Under the pieces are notes generated by a model. That model saw only the letters and a program-made list of their open reading frames with translations, made no database searches and was not told the DNA's origin. A stretch of 33,365 nucleotides of DNA from a virus: IMG/VR virus record IMGVR_UViG_3300032087_000896, positions 1-33,365 of that record, one strand, 5' to 3'. Positions 11,867-19,642 of the stretch are shown in pieces (the stretch's first letter is position 1; each line of letters begins with the position of its first letter). The position numbers were made by a program, and so were the translations under genes.

Positions 11867-12358
11867 ATGCCTAGAGAAAAAATTACAAGTATTTTAACAA
11901 CGCCTTTTTCACATTGGCATAGACAGCAACATAACGGCATAGCTTACTTGGACCTGGATTATATTTCTGTATGTCCAGCTTGCGCAACTCCATTATTTAT
12001 TGCTGATCAAATTTATAACAAAGATAATAAATGCACACCGAAGAGTGATTGGATTAACAAGCCATATAGAATTTTAGCAGAAAGAGCTAACTTAGATTTT
12101 TATACTATTTGGTATTCAGTTGATGAAAGCACAAACGAAAGAACAGTTACAAGTTTTGCAGTTAAAAACCAATTAAAAGATTTGCCAATTAAATTTTTAA
12201 CACCAGATGAGATGCTGCAGTTTCTTGAGTACAAAGTCATAAAACATATTCCAACATGCAACAGTAAAAAATATTTAGAAAAAAGAGTTACAGAAAAAAA
12301 CGAATACAATAAAAATTTTAGGAGGCTAAATAACTATGTCGAAGTTTTTAATAATTAA
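11867..12358 (+). CDS. Hypothetical CxxC protein, 163 aa
   Basis: The N-terminus has SHWHRQQHNGIAYLDLDYIS, followed by VCPACATPLFIAD (Cys36 and Cys39). Later, RILAERANLDFYTIWYS is reminiscent of small phage proteins with a WHR...DxD...CPxC layout that are sometimes suspected to be nucleases. The Asp-x-Asp and a possible zinc knuckle are the only functional hints. The basic C-terminus ends inside the next gene, whose start is 22 bases upstream of this stop. It follows the repressor with its own possible promoter. Function is not assigned. Confidence 0.6.
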   Translation: MPREKITSILTTPFSHWHRQQHNGIAYLDLDYISVCPACATPLFIADQIYNKDNKCTPKSDWINKPYRILAERANLDFYTIWYSVDESTNERTVTSFAVKNQLKDLPIKFLTPDEMLQFLEYKVIKHIPTCNSKKYLEKRVTEKNEYNKNFRRLNNYVEVFNN

Positions 12359-12851
12359 TCCAGAAATATATAAATTAAATTTATCAGACCAGGAATTTAG
12401 AGTTTATTTTTATATATGCAGTCAATTTAATATGAAGAAAAAGCAAGCATACGTTAGAATTGTTGATATTGCTGGCCAATTTCAGCTTACTAAAAATGAA
12501 GTAGAAAATATTTTAATTAATTTTACAAAAATAATTCATGATGGACATGCTCTTGTTTCAATAGATAAATCAGAAGGTTATTACAAATTCGATTTGCCAA
12601 GCCATCAAAAGTTTTTATCAAGTATAGGATTTGCCAAACACAATCAGGCTCATGGATTTAAAGCAATCAATGGTTATTTAAAACAACTTAAAGAGACAGC
12701 TAACAATTATTTGTTTAAGGATCTGGACCAATACGAGCTTATGGAAAAATTAGAAAGCATGAGCGTTGAAGAATTACAAAAAATAAAACCTGAACAATTA
12801 CGTTACCAGTGGGTATATAAGAATGTCATCAAAAATAGAACATCAGCTTAA
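12336..12851 (+). CDS. Winged-helix-like protein, candidate replication initiator, 171 aa
   Basis: The start at 12336 is fixed by GGAGG about ten bases upstream, although it lies inside the previous gene. Residues 15-75 (LSDQEFRVYFYICSQFNMKK, then VRIVDIAGQFQLTKNEVENI) have the helix pattern of winged-helix domains in RepA/O-type replication initiators and helix-turn-helix 36 proteins. The C-terminus is helical and acidic (ELMEKLESMSVEELQKI). No polymerase, helicase or primase is encoded elsewhere in the window, so a protein that recruits the host replisome is expected, and this is the best candidate. Confidence 0.5.
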   Translation: MSKFLIINPEIYKLNLSDQEFRVYFYICSQFNMKKKQAYVRIVDIAGQFQLTKNEVENILINFTKIIHDGHALVSIDKSEGYYKFDLPSHQKFLSSIGFAKHNQAHGFKAINGYLKQLKETANNYLFKDLDQYELMEKLESMSVEELQKIKPEQLRYQWVYKNVIKNRTSA

Positions 12852-13266
12852 TGAGTATTTAAGAATAAGAACCTGGATGGAAGGTGTCTTTGTTGATGCT
12901 GGAAGAGCAGAAAGATTTCTTGCTAAACCAAATAACAATAGATGTCCAAGTATGTATCAATGTTTAGAAACATACTATGATAAAAGAGACTGGGGTTATC
13001 ATGTTAAACCAGTTTTAAAGTTAAGAGCAACACCAAAACAAATACAAAATTATTCTACTGCCATTGATTTGTTATTAGCAATTGACAAGCTTGATGACAG
13101 AAAAATTGTTTGGTTAAAAGCTACAAGGAATTCTTATAGTCAAATAGGTAGATATTTAGGCTATCACCGAACAACTGTTAAGAGAATATATGATAATGTC
13201 TTGGATGATTTAGTAAATAAAATAAAATCAAAAAAGCTTGACATATACGACAGAAAATCTATTTAA
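12823..13266 (+). CDS. DUF6362-like HTH protein, 147 aa
   Basis: The C-terminal half carries ATPKQIQNYSTAIDLLLAID, then LDDRKIVWLKATRNSYSQIG and RYLGYHRTTVKRIYDNVLDD. This is a sigma-region-4-like helix-turn-helix (YSQIGRYLGYHRTTVKRIYD) preceded by the RMD-like block. It fits the DUF6362 family of alphaproteobacterial phages. The N-terminus is shorter on charge and includes WMEGVFVDAGRAERFLA. It is the last gene before the late control region, so it could act as the late transcription activator. That role is inferred from position and the HTH. Confidence 0.65.
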   Translation: MSSKIEHQLNEYLRIRTWMEGVFVDAGRAERFLAKPNNNRCPSMYQCLETYYDKRDWGYHVKPVLKLRATPKQIQNYSTAIDLLLAIDKLDDRKIVWLKATRNSYSQIGRYLGYHRTTVKRIYDNVLDDLVNKIKSKKLDIYDRKSI

Positions 13267-13380
13267 TTTAACTATCCTCAAATATTTATAAATTATAATT
13301 CACATAAGATAATCTTAGAGACTAGACAAATAAGAATTCATAGTTAAAATCTGAGTACACGAAGCAACTGTTTTTAAAAG

Positions 13381-13438
13381 TTGTTTACATACAGTTACTG
13401 TTTTTATTATTTTCTTATTTATTTTCTTTTACATACAG
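13381..13438 (+). promoter_or_regulatory. Late-operon control region with 11-bp direct repeat
   Basis: The 207-base gap between the DUF6362-like gene and the late genes holds no gene. TTTACATACAG occurs at 13384-13394 and again at 13428-13438, 44 bases apart (about four helical turns). TTGTTT at 13381-13386 and TATTAT at 13405-13410 make a possible promoter with an 18-base spacer. A CAACT...AGTTG hairpin lies just before it. This is the likely switch for late transcription. Confidence 0.5.
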
Positions 13439-13473
13439 AATTGTCTAGCAAGCGATATTAAAACAGTACAAGC

Positions 13474-13803
13474 ATGAAGTGGAGTAGATTACGACTACCT
13501 TGCCAGACTTTAACAAAACAAGGTAAACGACCTTGTAGAGCACCTGGTATATTAACTAAAAAAGGAACTATACGCTGTAGAATACATGGCGGAGCAAGCA
13601 CTGGACCAAAAACTGCGGAAGGTAAAAAGAAATCTGCCGCTAACATAATCAAGTTTAACAATGACAAAAGCAATAGTTCTAACAGACAAACTAACGAACA
13701 AGATTTGCCATCAGTTGATGCACGGAACTCCATTGTCCAAGATAGCGAAGGACAAGGATATGCCAAGCTTGACGAAGATTTACAACTGGATCAGTCAAGA
13801 TAA
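13474..13803 (+). CDS. HGGxSTG-domain small protein, 109 aa
   Basis: The conserved core is CQTLTKQGKRPCRAPGI, then RCRIHGGASTGPKTAEGKKKS, an HGGxSTG motif with several cysteines that can bind zinc. Such proteins commonly stand just before terminase genes in phages; their function is not known. Only the first 65 residues match the pattern. The remaining 45 residues are polar, Asn/Ser/Asp-rich and overlap the next gene in another frame. It is the first gene of the late operon. Confidence 0.75.
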   Translation: MKWSRLRLPCQTLTKQGKRPCRAPGILTKKGTIRCRIHGGASTGPKTAEGKKKSAANIIKFNNDKSNSSNRQTNEQDLPSVDARNSIVQDSEGQGYAKLDEDLQLDQSR

Positions 13804-14110
13804 AGATTTTGCAAACAAGATAGTTGATGCAAGACGCATTGGTGCACAATCGTACATTGAAGAAGCAATGGACCAACTGGATCATGCAGACAATCGTAAC
13901 ATCATGATCATACGAGAGAAGGTACAATTAGCCAAGTGGTTATGTACCAAGCTCATTCCATTGTACGGAGACAAGCAAGAGATTAAACAAGACACAACTA
14001 TTGAGATCAAGTGGCAACAGCCAGCAGCTGAGAAGATTATAGATGTTGATGTAGTGGAGGTCGGTAGTAGCGAGGCAAACGGATCTAAGGTTTCGCATCA
14101 TGAGGTTTAG
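13661..14110 (+). CDS. terS: Terminase small subunit, 149 aa
   Basis: The N-terminal helix-turn-helix reads TNKICHQLMHGTPLSKIAKD, then MPSLTKIYNWISQDKDFANK and IVDARRIGAQSYIEEA. This is the pattern of Sf6-type small terminases that recognise packaging sites and form a ring. The central helices (IREKVQLAKWLCTKLIP) fit the oligomerisation region. The acidic C-terminus (KIIDVDVVEV) probably contacts the portal or large subunit. It overlaps the HGGxSTG gene by 143 bases. The start has no clear ribosome binding site, which may reflect coupling. Confidence 0.75.
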   Translation: MTKAIVLTDKLTNKICHQLMHGTPLSKIAKDKDMPSLTKIYNWISQDKDFANKIVDARRIGAQSYIEEAMDQLDHADNRNIMIIREKVQLAKWLCTKLIPLYGDKQEIKQDTTIEIKWQQPAAEKIIDVDVVEVGSSEANGSKVSHHEV

Positions 14111-14133
14111 ATTGATTCTAATTTGCAACTAAC

Positions 14134-14207
14134 ATGAACCAGATGCTGAACCGCATGCACCAAAAGCTTTTTATTTATTGAATAGAGCGCTGGATTAGCA
14201 ATCTAAC
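14134..14207 (+). repeat. Degenerate copy of the attP arrangement (attP-like)
   Basis: ATGAACCAGATGCTGAACC at 14134-14152 repeats the paired TGAACC element. After a 25-base gap, TTGAATAGAGCGCTGGATTA at 14178-14197 resembles the tRNA-Met-like core. In the attP region the same two blocks are also 25 bases apart. Over 30 bases of the core I count 21 identities. The T-loop and acceptor parts are absent, so it cannot make a tRNA. The remaining gap (14111-14306) shows no gene. Confidence 0.4.
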
Positions 14208-14306
14208 AACAATAAAAAAAAGTCCAAAATCCTGGAAAAACAAAAATATTATTTTGCAATACAACCACACCTCGAAATCGTAGGCGCGGTAGTTATACGT
14301 AAACAT

Positions 14307-14516
14307 ATGGATCAAACACACATGAACAAAGACAAAAAGATATTAGATAAGTTCAAGAAGGTAAACGCCATAACCTTCACAACTTACAACAACGAATTAG
14401 TTATTAGCTTTGATGGTTTTGAACAAGAAGAGGATATGCGCGAGTTTGCAGATTTCGTATTTGCCAAAATAAAAATGAATTACTTCAATTCGCCTAACTT
14501 ACCAACTTTTCATTGA
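14307..14516 (+). CDS. Hypothetical protein before terL, 69 aa
   Basis: The protein is charged, with KKILDKFKKVNAITFTTYNN, then ELVISFDGFEQEEDMREFAD and FVFAKIKMNY. This could be a small alpha-beta domain. A second ATG five codons in (14322) is possible. It lies between the small and large terminase genes and stops seven bases before terL. No family is recognised; an accessory packaging role is inferred from its place. Confidence 0.55.
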   Translation: MDQTHMNKDKKILDKFKKVNAITFTTYNNELVISFDGFEQEEDMREFADFVFAKIKMNYFNSPNLPTFH

Positions 14517-14523
14517 TGGACCA

Positions 14524-15795
14524 ATGCAAGTTACAATTCCATATACGCCAAGAAAGCAACAAGCGTATATACATCAACAGATAGATAAATTTAGATATAG
14601 CTTGCTATGCTGTCATCGTAGGTTTGGCAAAACTGTGATGATTATTAATCACCTGGTCAAAGAAGCTATGACCAATAAAAACCATGCGCCAAGATTTGCA
14701 TACATAGCTCCGACTTATTCTCAAGCTAAAAAAATCGCATGGGACTATTTGAAATTTTATACAGAAAAAATTCCAGGAACTAAATGGAATGAAAGTGAAT
14801 TAAGGTGTGATTTTATCAATGGAGCTAGGATAAGTTTATTATCTAGTGAAAATCCTGATAGCATCAGAGGTATATATTTAGATATAGCTGTTTGTGATGA
14901 GGCAGCGCAGATAAATCAGAATTTAATTGATGAAGTAATTACGCCAGCTTTAAGTGATCGTAAAGGTAAACTGGTCCTAGTAGGTACGCCAAAAGGAATG
15001 AGTAATCTGTTTTATGATTATTATCAAAAGGCTCAAGCAAATCCTGAATGGTTTCTATATGTTGCTAAAGCTTCACAGACAGGATTAGTTGATAAAGACG
15101 AATTGAAAGCAGCTCTAGCTGTGATGGGACAACAAAAGTATAATCAAGAATTCGAGTGTAGCTTTGTTGGAAATATTCAAGGATCCATCTTTGGAGATAT
15201 TTTATCTACTATGGAGGACAAAAGACAATTAGCAAGAGTGCCAGTTAATCCAGCATATCCTGTTAATACTGCTTTTGATTTGGGTTACTCAGATAAAACT
15301 GCAGTTATTTTTTTTCAACAAGTTGGCCATCAGATCCATATTGTTGATTATTATGAAAACAGCAATGAAGCATTTCCACACTATGCTCAGATGCTGAAAG
15401 AAAAAGATTATGTATATGAGCATCACTACGGACCACATGATCTTGACACAACAGAATTTAGTTCTGGAAAAACCAGAAGAGAAGTAGCTTATCAGATGGG
15501 AATACGTTTTAGAGTAGTTCCAAAACTTTCTGTAGAGGAAGGTATTCACGCTGTTAAGATGTTACTTCCAAGATGTATTATTGATGTTGATAATTGTAAA
15601 AAGCTTATAGATGCTTTGAGACATTATCATCGAAAGTATAACGACAGAGAAAGAATTTATTCTGCTAAACCAGTCCATTCGTGGGCCAGTCATGCGTGCG
15701 ATGCGCTTAGATATTTAGCAGTAGGTTTGAATGAACATAAATTTTTTCAATCTGCTAGACAACAACAACATGACACAAACTATAAGGTACTATAA
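14524..15795 (+). CDS. terL: Terminase large subunit, 423 aa
   Basis: This is the packaging motor. The ATPase half shows Walker A CHRRFGKT (30-37), Walker B IAVCDEA with Asp125 and Glu126, and the coupling motif VGTPKG (153-158). The nuclease half has acidic residues in the expected places: Asp252 (FDLGYSD), Asp306 and Asp308 (GPHDLD), and Asp393 (HACDALRY). The length is normal for a podovirus or siphovirus TerL. A GGACC-rich leader has no strong ribosome binding site. Its stop overlaps the next start (TAATG). The cutting mode cannot be told from sequence alone. Confidence 0.95.
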   Translation: MQVTIPYTPRKQQAYIHQQIDKFRYSLLCCHRRFGKTVMIINHLVKEAMTNKNHAPRFAYIAPTYSQAKKIAWDYLKFYTEKIPGTKWNESELRCDFINGARISLLSSENPDSIRGIYLDIAVCDEAAQINQNLIDEVITPALSDRKGKLVLVGTPKGMSNLFYDYYQKAQANPEWFLYVAKASQTGLVDKDELKAALAVMGQQKYNQEFECSFVGNIQGSIFGDILSTMEDKRQLARVPVNPAYPVNTAFDLGYSDKTAVIFFQQVGHQIHIVDYYENSNEAFPHYAQMLKEKDYVYEHHYGPHDLDTTEFSSGKTRREVAYQMGIRFRVVPKLSVEEGIHAVKMLLPRCIIDVDNCKKLIDALRHYHRKYNDRERIYSAKPVHSWASHACDALRYLAVGLNEHKFFQSARQQQHDTNYKVL

Positions 15796-16022
15796 TGGGA
15801 TCAATCTTTAAACCAAAAATGCCAAGTCCTCCGCCAATTCAAATGCCAGAACCTGAAGATGTTCCGTCATTAGAAGATGAAGCGAGAGAACAAGAAGAGG
15901 CAGAAAAACAAAGAAGACGTGAGCTTAATCGTAAAGGCAGACGATCAACAATTTTAACAGGCACAGGCTTATCAGATATTAAAGATGAAAATATTGATAA
16001 GAAAACTTTATTAGGAGGCTAG
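15795..16022 (+). CDS. Small Pro-rich/charged protein with KKTLLGG tail, 75 aa
   Basis: A proline-rich start (KPKMPSPPPIQMPEP) leads to a charged helix (EDEAREQEEAEKQRRRELNR) and then GRRSTILTGTGLSD, ending KKTLLGG at 69-75. The GRRxTILTG plus KTLLG ending is a recurrent signature of small virion proteins encoded just before the portal in T7-like marine phages. The downstream neighbour ends the same way, which suggests a shared docking tail. The exact role is unknown. Confidence 0.7.
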   Translation: MGSIFKPKMPSPPPIQMPEPEDVPSLEDEAREQEEAEKQRRRELNRKGRRSTILTGTGLSDIKDENIDKKTLLGG

Positions 16023-16694
16023 ATGGGATCAAGAGGTGATAGTGGCGGAGGCAACGATAGAGATGTTTCTGGAGCAGAAGCAGTAACATTTGGCGGCACA
16101 ACTTATTCTGATAAAAAAAGAAAAGGTTATAAAAAAGCTGATTACAATCCTGAGAAGGATGACACTGAAGCAAAGCTCGATATGTTTTATGAGCAAGGTG
16201 CAACGAATATTAAGAACACAGCTAAAACTCCAGCACTAGCTTTATTGTCTGGACCATTAGAAGCTGGATCAAGAAAGAACAGAGAATTTTTTACAGACAA
16301 AGTTTTAGGTTCTAAAAATTATAAAGGAACTACTAAAGATGATTTCATGAACTTATCTGCAACACAACAAGAAGATATGTATCAAGATTATATGCAAGGC
16401 AGACAAACTGGAAACACAGATGCTTATGGAAATAAAATTAGGAACGACAGTACATTAGCAACAAGAAGTAGAAAGTCTGCAGAGCAACCTAAAACTGCAA
16501 CTCAAATGGATAACACTGGAGTAAAATCAGATATGATTATTGCTGACAAAACAGCTCCTACTTCTACTGAGATGACAGATGATGAATATTCTTTAGACAC
16601 AAAAAAAAGAGGCAGAAAAAAAACTATTATGACTTCAGTAACTGGTAATGATACTCCAGCGACTTTAAGCAAAAAAACTTTATTAGGTGGATAA
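16023..16694 (+). CDS. Virion-associated protein with KKTLLGG tail, 223 aa
   Basis: The bulk is polar, with Gly/Asp/Lys/Thr-rich low complexity and helical parts (NPEKDDTEAKLDMFYEQGAT, then QEDMYQDYMQGRQTG). The last 30 residues contain GRKKTIMTSVTG and end KKTLLGG, repeating the pattern of the preceding 75-residue protein. It starts directly after that gene and its stop overlaps the portal start. It probably sits at the portal or in the capsid interior, attached by its C-terminus. No catalytic motif is visible. Confidence 0.6.
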   Translation: MGSRGDSGGGNDRDVSGAEAVTFGGTTYSDKKRKGYKKADYNPEKDDTEAKLDMFYEQGATNIKNTAKTPALALLSGPLEAGSRKNREFFTDKVLGSKNYKGTTKDDFMNLSATQQEDMYQDYMQGRQTGNTDAYGNKIRNDSTLATRSRKSAEQPKTATQMDNTGVKSDMIIADKTAPTSTEMTDDEYSLDTKKRGRKKTIMTSVTGNDTPATLSKKTLLGG

Positions 16695-18310
16695 TGCAAT
16701 CACAAGAATTTAGAACTTTATCAAAAAAGCTCAAAGACAATCTGTCTAGGTTGATGGAAAAGCGATCAAACTGGGAAAGCCATTGGCAAGAAGTCTCAGA
16801 CTTGATGCTACCTAGAAAAGCAGAGATCACAAAAGAACGAGCAAGAGGCGACAAGAGAAACACACAAATATTTGACGCAACGGCCATTCACGCTCTTGAA
16901 CTATTGGCGGCATCTTTGCATGGTATGCTAACATCATCTGCAAACAGATGGTTTAGTTTAAGATTTAAAGAATTATCTTTGAACGATAATGATGAAGCAA
17001 AAGAGTGGTTAGAAGATGCTACAGAAAGAATGTATGATGCAATTGCTAAATCAAACTTTCAACAAGAAATATTTGAGTGCTATCATGATCTAATTGCTTT
17101 TGGTACAGCTTGCTTGTTAATAGAAAACGATCAAGAAGATACATTATTATTTTCTGCAAGGCATATAAAAGAAGTTTATATTCAGGAAAATAAAAAAGGA
17201 TTAGTTGATACAATTTATCGAAGATTTAAAATGCCAGCACAAGCTGTTGCTAATAAATTTGGTTTTGAAAATTTATCAAGAGAAATACAAAATACATCAC
17301 AAAAAAATCCTTTTGATGAAGTTGAGTTAGTTCATGTTGTAAGACCAAGAGAAGATTTTGATCCTGGAAAAGAAGATAAACAAAACATGCCTTTTGAGAG
17401 TGTGTATTTTGAATATAACTCAGGACATATAATTTCAATTGGAGGATTTAGAGAAAATCCTTATGTTATCCCAAGATACTTAAAAGCTTCTACTGAACAA
17501 TATGGAAGAAGTCCTGGAATGAACGCTTTGCCAGACGTTAAAGTTTTAAACAAAATGGTGGAGAATTCTTTAAAGGCTGCTGCTAAACAAATAGATCCGC
17601 CTTTATTAATACCTGATGATGGTATGATTGCTCCTATAAGAATGTCTCCAGGATCAATAAATTATTATAGATCAGGATCAAGAGATAGAATTGAGCCATT
17701 AAATATAAATGCTAATACTGCAATAACATTAAACAACGAAAATCAAAGAAGAGATGCTATTGCTAAGATGTTTCATGTTGATCAATTACTGATCCAAGAA
17801 AACAGAAACATGACTGCAACTGAAGTGTTGCAAAGAAATGAAGAGAAAATGAGGATCTTAGGTCCTGTACTTGGTAGATTACAATCTGAGTTATTGTCTC
17901 CAATGATAACTAGAATATTTAATATTATGCTAAGACAAGGATTATTTTTACAAGCTCCAGAAATTTTACTGAAACAAGAATTAAAAATAGAATATGTATC
18001 TCCAATGGCTCTTGCTCAAAGATCACAAGAACTACAATCTTTGATGAGAGGATTAGAATTATTTGGATCTATGTCTCAGACAATGCCAGTAATGGATTAC
18101 ATAGACGAAGATGGATTAGTAAAACAGATTATCGATATTTTAGGTTTACCAGCTAAAATAATTAAATCTGATAATCAAGTAAGACAAATAAGAGAGGAAC
18201 GACAATTGCAACAACAACAACAAATGGCAATGCAACAACAAATGGCTGAGAGTGAAATGGCTAAAAATGCAGCGCCACTAGCAAAGGTCGTATCTGATGG
18301 ATCACAATAA
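16694..18310 (+). CDS. Portal (T7-like head-tail connector), 538 aa
   Basis: The N-terminal pattern LMEKRSNWESHWQEVSDLML, then IFDATAIHALELLAASLHGM and LTSSANRWFSL, is the hallmark of T7 gp8-type head-to-tail connector proteins. The core continues with PRYLKASTEQYGRSPGMNAL and the conserved ADQ-like MFHVDQLLI, with TATEVLQRNEE before the C-terminal helical barrel. The C-terminus is Gln-rich (LQQQQQMAMQQQMAESE). Twelve copies should form the ring through which DNA enters and leaves. The length is typical. It overlaps its neighbours by one base upstream and 14 bases downstream. Confidence 0.93.
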   Translation: MQSQEFRTLSKKLKDNLSRLMEKRSNWESHWQEVSDLMLPRKAEITKERARGDKRNTQIFDATAIHALELLAASLHGMLTSSANRWFSLRFKELSLNDNDEAKEWLEDATERMYDAIAKSNFQQEIFECYHDLIAFGTACLLIENDQEDTLLFSARHIKEVYIQENKKGLVDTIYRRFKMPAQAVANKFGFENLSREIQNTSQKNPFDEVELVHVVRPREDFDPGKEDKQNMPFESVYFEYNSGHIISIGGFRENPYVIPRYLKASTEQYGRSPGMNALPDVKVLNKMVENSLKAAAKQIDPPLLIPDDGMIAPIRMSPGSINYYRSGSRDRIEPLNINANTAITLNNENQRRDAIAKMFHVDQLLIQENRNMTATEVLQRNEEKMRILGPVLGRLQSELLSPMITRIFNIMLRQGLFLQAPEILLKQELKIEYVSPMALAQRSQELQSLMRGLELFGSMSQTMPVMDYIDEDGLVKQIIDILGLPAKIIKSDNQVRQIREERQLQQQQQMAMQQQMAESEMAKNAAPLAKVVSDGSQ

Positions 18311-18521
18311 AGAAATACAAAAAAAAATAAAACAACTTCAAAAAGATTATAAAATAGTTTTTGGATCCGATGAAGGTCAAAGAGTTTTAGACGACATATC
18401 TAAAAGATGTCATGAGAGTTCGACTACTTTCTCAAAAGATAACAGTCATGAAACAGCTTTTTTAGAAGGACAGAGATCAGTTCTACTTTTTATAAAAGCT
18501 ATATTAAATACTAAGGAGTAA
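18297..18521 (+). CDS. Bbp19-like small virion protein, 74 aa
   Basis: The sequence FGSDEGQRVLDDISKRCHES, then TTFSKDNSHETAFLEGQRSV and LLFIKAIL, matches the Bbp19 pattern (EGQRVL...C...GQRxVxLxI). These short proteins stand between portal and scaffold genes in many podoviruses. They are thought to be structural, though their function is not known. The start lies inside the portal gene's 3' end and the stop is two bases before the scaffold gene. Confidence 0.75.
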   Translation: MDHNKEIQKKIKQLQKDYKIVFGSDEGQRVLDDISKRCHESSTTFSKDNSHETAFLEGQRSVLLFIKAILNTKE

Positions 18522-18523
18522 TA

Positions 18524-19363
18524 ATGGAAAATCAGACAACTGAGCAACAAGCTCAATCTGAACAACCTACAGAAGCTGTTGTTCAGAATAATACTGAGGC
18601 AGCTGCTGAAGTAACAGAGACAAGCTTTCAAGATTTAATTCCTGAAAGTTTTAAAGAAGAAAAATCATTATCTAATTTTAATAACATGGAAGACTTTGTA
18701 AAAAGTTATCTCCATGCACAAAAGTTAGTTGGAGCAGATAAAATTCCTGTTCCTAATAAACATGCAACAGATGAGGATTGGAATGAAGTATTTAAAAGAC
18801 TTGGCGCTCCAGATAATCCAGAAGGTTATAAATATTCTTTCAAGGATGACGAAGTGGACCAAGAACAAGTTAAAGCTTTTAATCAAACTGCTCATAGGCT
18901 AGGACTGCTTCCTAAACAAGCAGAAGGTTTAATTAAATTTTATAACGAGTTTAATCAAGGCCAAGCTCAATCTTTAGAAGAGCAAGCTGCACAAAGCGCT
19001 CTTGCTACAGAGGAACAATTGAAAAAAGAGTATGGTCCTCAATACGCAAAAAGATTAGAGCAAGCAAATAAGTTAGCTGTAAATTCTTTAGGAAAAGAAT
19101 TTTTAGAAAATACTTATCTTAAAGATGGTTCAAGATTAGGAGATAATTTTGAATTAATAAAAGCTTTCTCAGGTCTAGCAGATAAATTATCTGAAGACGA
19201 AGTTATCAAAGGTGATGGCTCTGAATATATGACAGCTAGAGAAATAGAAAAAGAAATAGCTTCATTGACAGAGGAAGGTTCACCATACTGGAATAAAGCG
19301 CATCCTAATCATAGAAAAAATGTTGAGGAAGTTCTTAAACTCAGAGAAATGTTAAATGGCTAA
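18524..19363 (+). CDS. Capsid scaffolding protein, 279 aa
   Basis: The protein is acidic and helical, without cysteines. A polar start (EQQAQSEQPTEAVVQNN) is followed by QDLIPESFKEEKSLSNFNNM, EDFVKSYLHAQKLVG and FKRLGAPDNPEGYKYSF. These blocks are conserved in T7-group scaffolds (gp9-like). A coiled-coil region lies about 150-190. The C-terminus (NHRKNVEEVLKLREMLNG) is basic-helical, as needed to hold capsid subunits. It sits directly before the capsid cluster, behind GGAG at a proper distance. Confidence 0.85.
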   Translation: MENQTTEQQAQSEQPTEAVVQNNTEAAAEVTETSFQDLIPESFKEEKSLSNFNNMEDFVKSYLHAQKLVGADKIPVPNKHATDEDWNEVFKRLGAPDNPEGYKYSFKDDEVDQEQVKAFNQTAHRLGLLPKQAEGLIKFYNEFNQGQAQSLEEQAAQSALATEEQLKKEYGPQYAKRLEQANKLAVNSLGKEFLENTYLKDGSRLGDNFELIKAFSGLADKLSEDEVIKGDGSEYMTAREIEKEIASLTEEGSPYWNKAHPNHRKNVEEVLKLREMLNG

Positions 19364-19550
19364 AGAAAAATTTGAGCCAACTTCAGAAATATCAGACAGT
19401 GAAATTAGACTTGAATGTTTAAGATTAGCAACTGAATTTTCACCAGAAAACGATAGAAGAGATCCGCTGCCTACAGCTGATAATTACTACGACTGGGTAA
19501 AACAAAATTCTAAGCGACAACCTACTAAGGCCGCTCAGAAAAAAGTCTAA
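19356..19550 (+). CDS. Small hypothetical protein between scaffold and capsid, 64 aa
   Basis: The protein is polar and acidic with a basic end (EIRLECLRLATEFSPENDRR, then DPLPTADNYYDWVKQNSKRQ). The middle resembles short adaptor-like proteins (LRLA...YYDWV) that occur in this position in other marine podoviruses. It starts eight bases inside the scaffold gene. It is probably translated from the same message and may be a minor capsid or scaffold cofactor. Confidence 0.55.
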   Translation: MAKEKFEPTSEISDSEIRLECLRLATEFSPENDRRDPLPTADNYYDWVKQNSKRQPTKAAQKKV

Positions 19551-19569
19551 TTGCAGACTTAAAAGGCAA

Positions 19570-19591
19570 AGACGCGATCCGTCTTAGACGG
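19570..19591 (+). promoter_or_regulatory. Alternative hairpins in the capsid gene leader
   Basis: AGACG (19570-19574) pairs with CGTCT (19580-19584). Alternatively CCGTC (19579-19583) pairs with GACGG (19587-19591). The two stems share CGTC and exclude each other. They stand 50 bases before the capsid ATG, which has AGGAGGA in front of it. They may set message stability or capsid yield. Confidence 0.35.
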
Positions 19592-19642
19592 TCAATCAAA
19601 TCGATAAAATCAACAATCAACCAATAAGAGGAGGATTAGATA

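Noticed and set aside
14178-14207. Possible intact tRNA with a 7-base loop TTAGCAA
   Set aside because: The anticodon stem has a mismatch, there is no T-arm or acceptor partner, and the anticodon would be AGC, unlikely in this setting. Kept only as an attP-like repeat.
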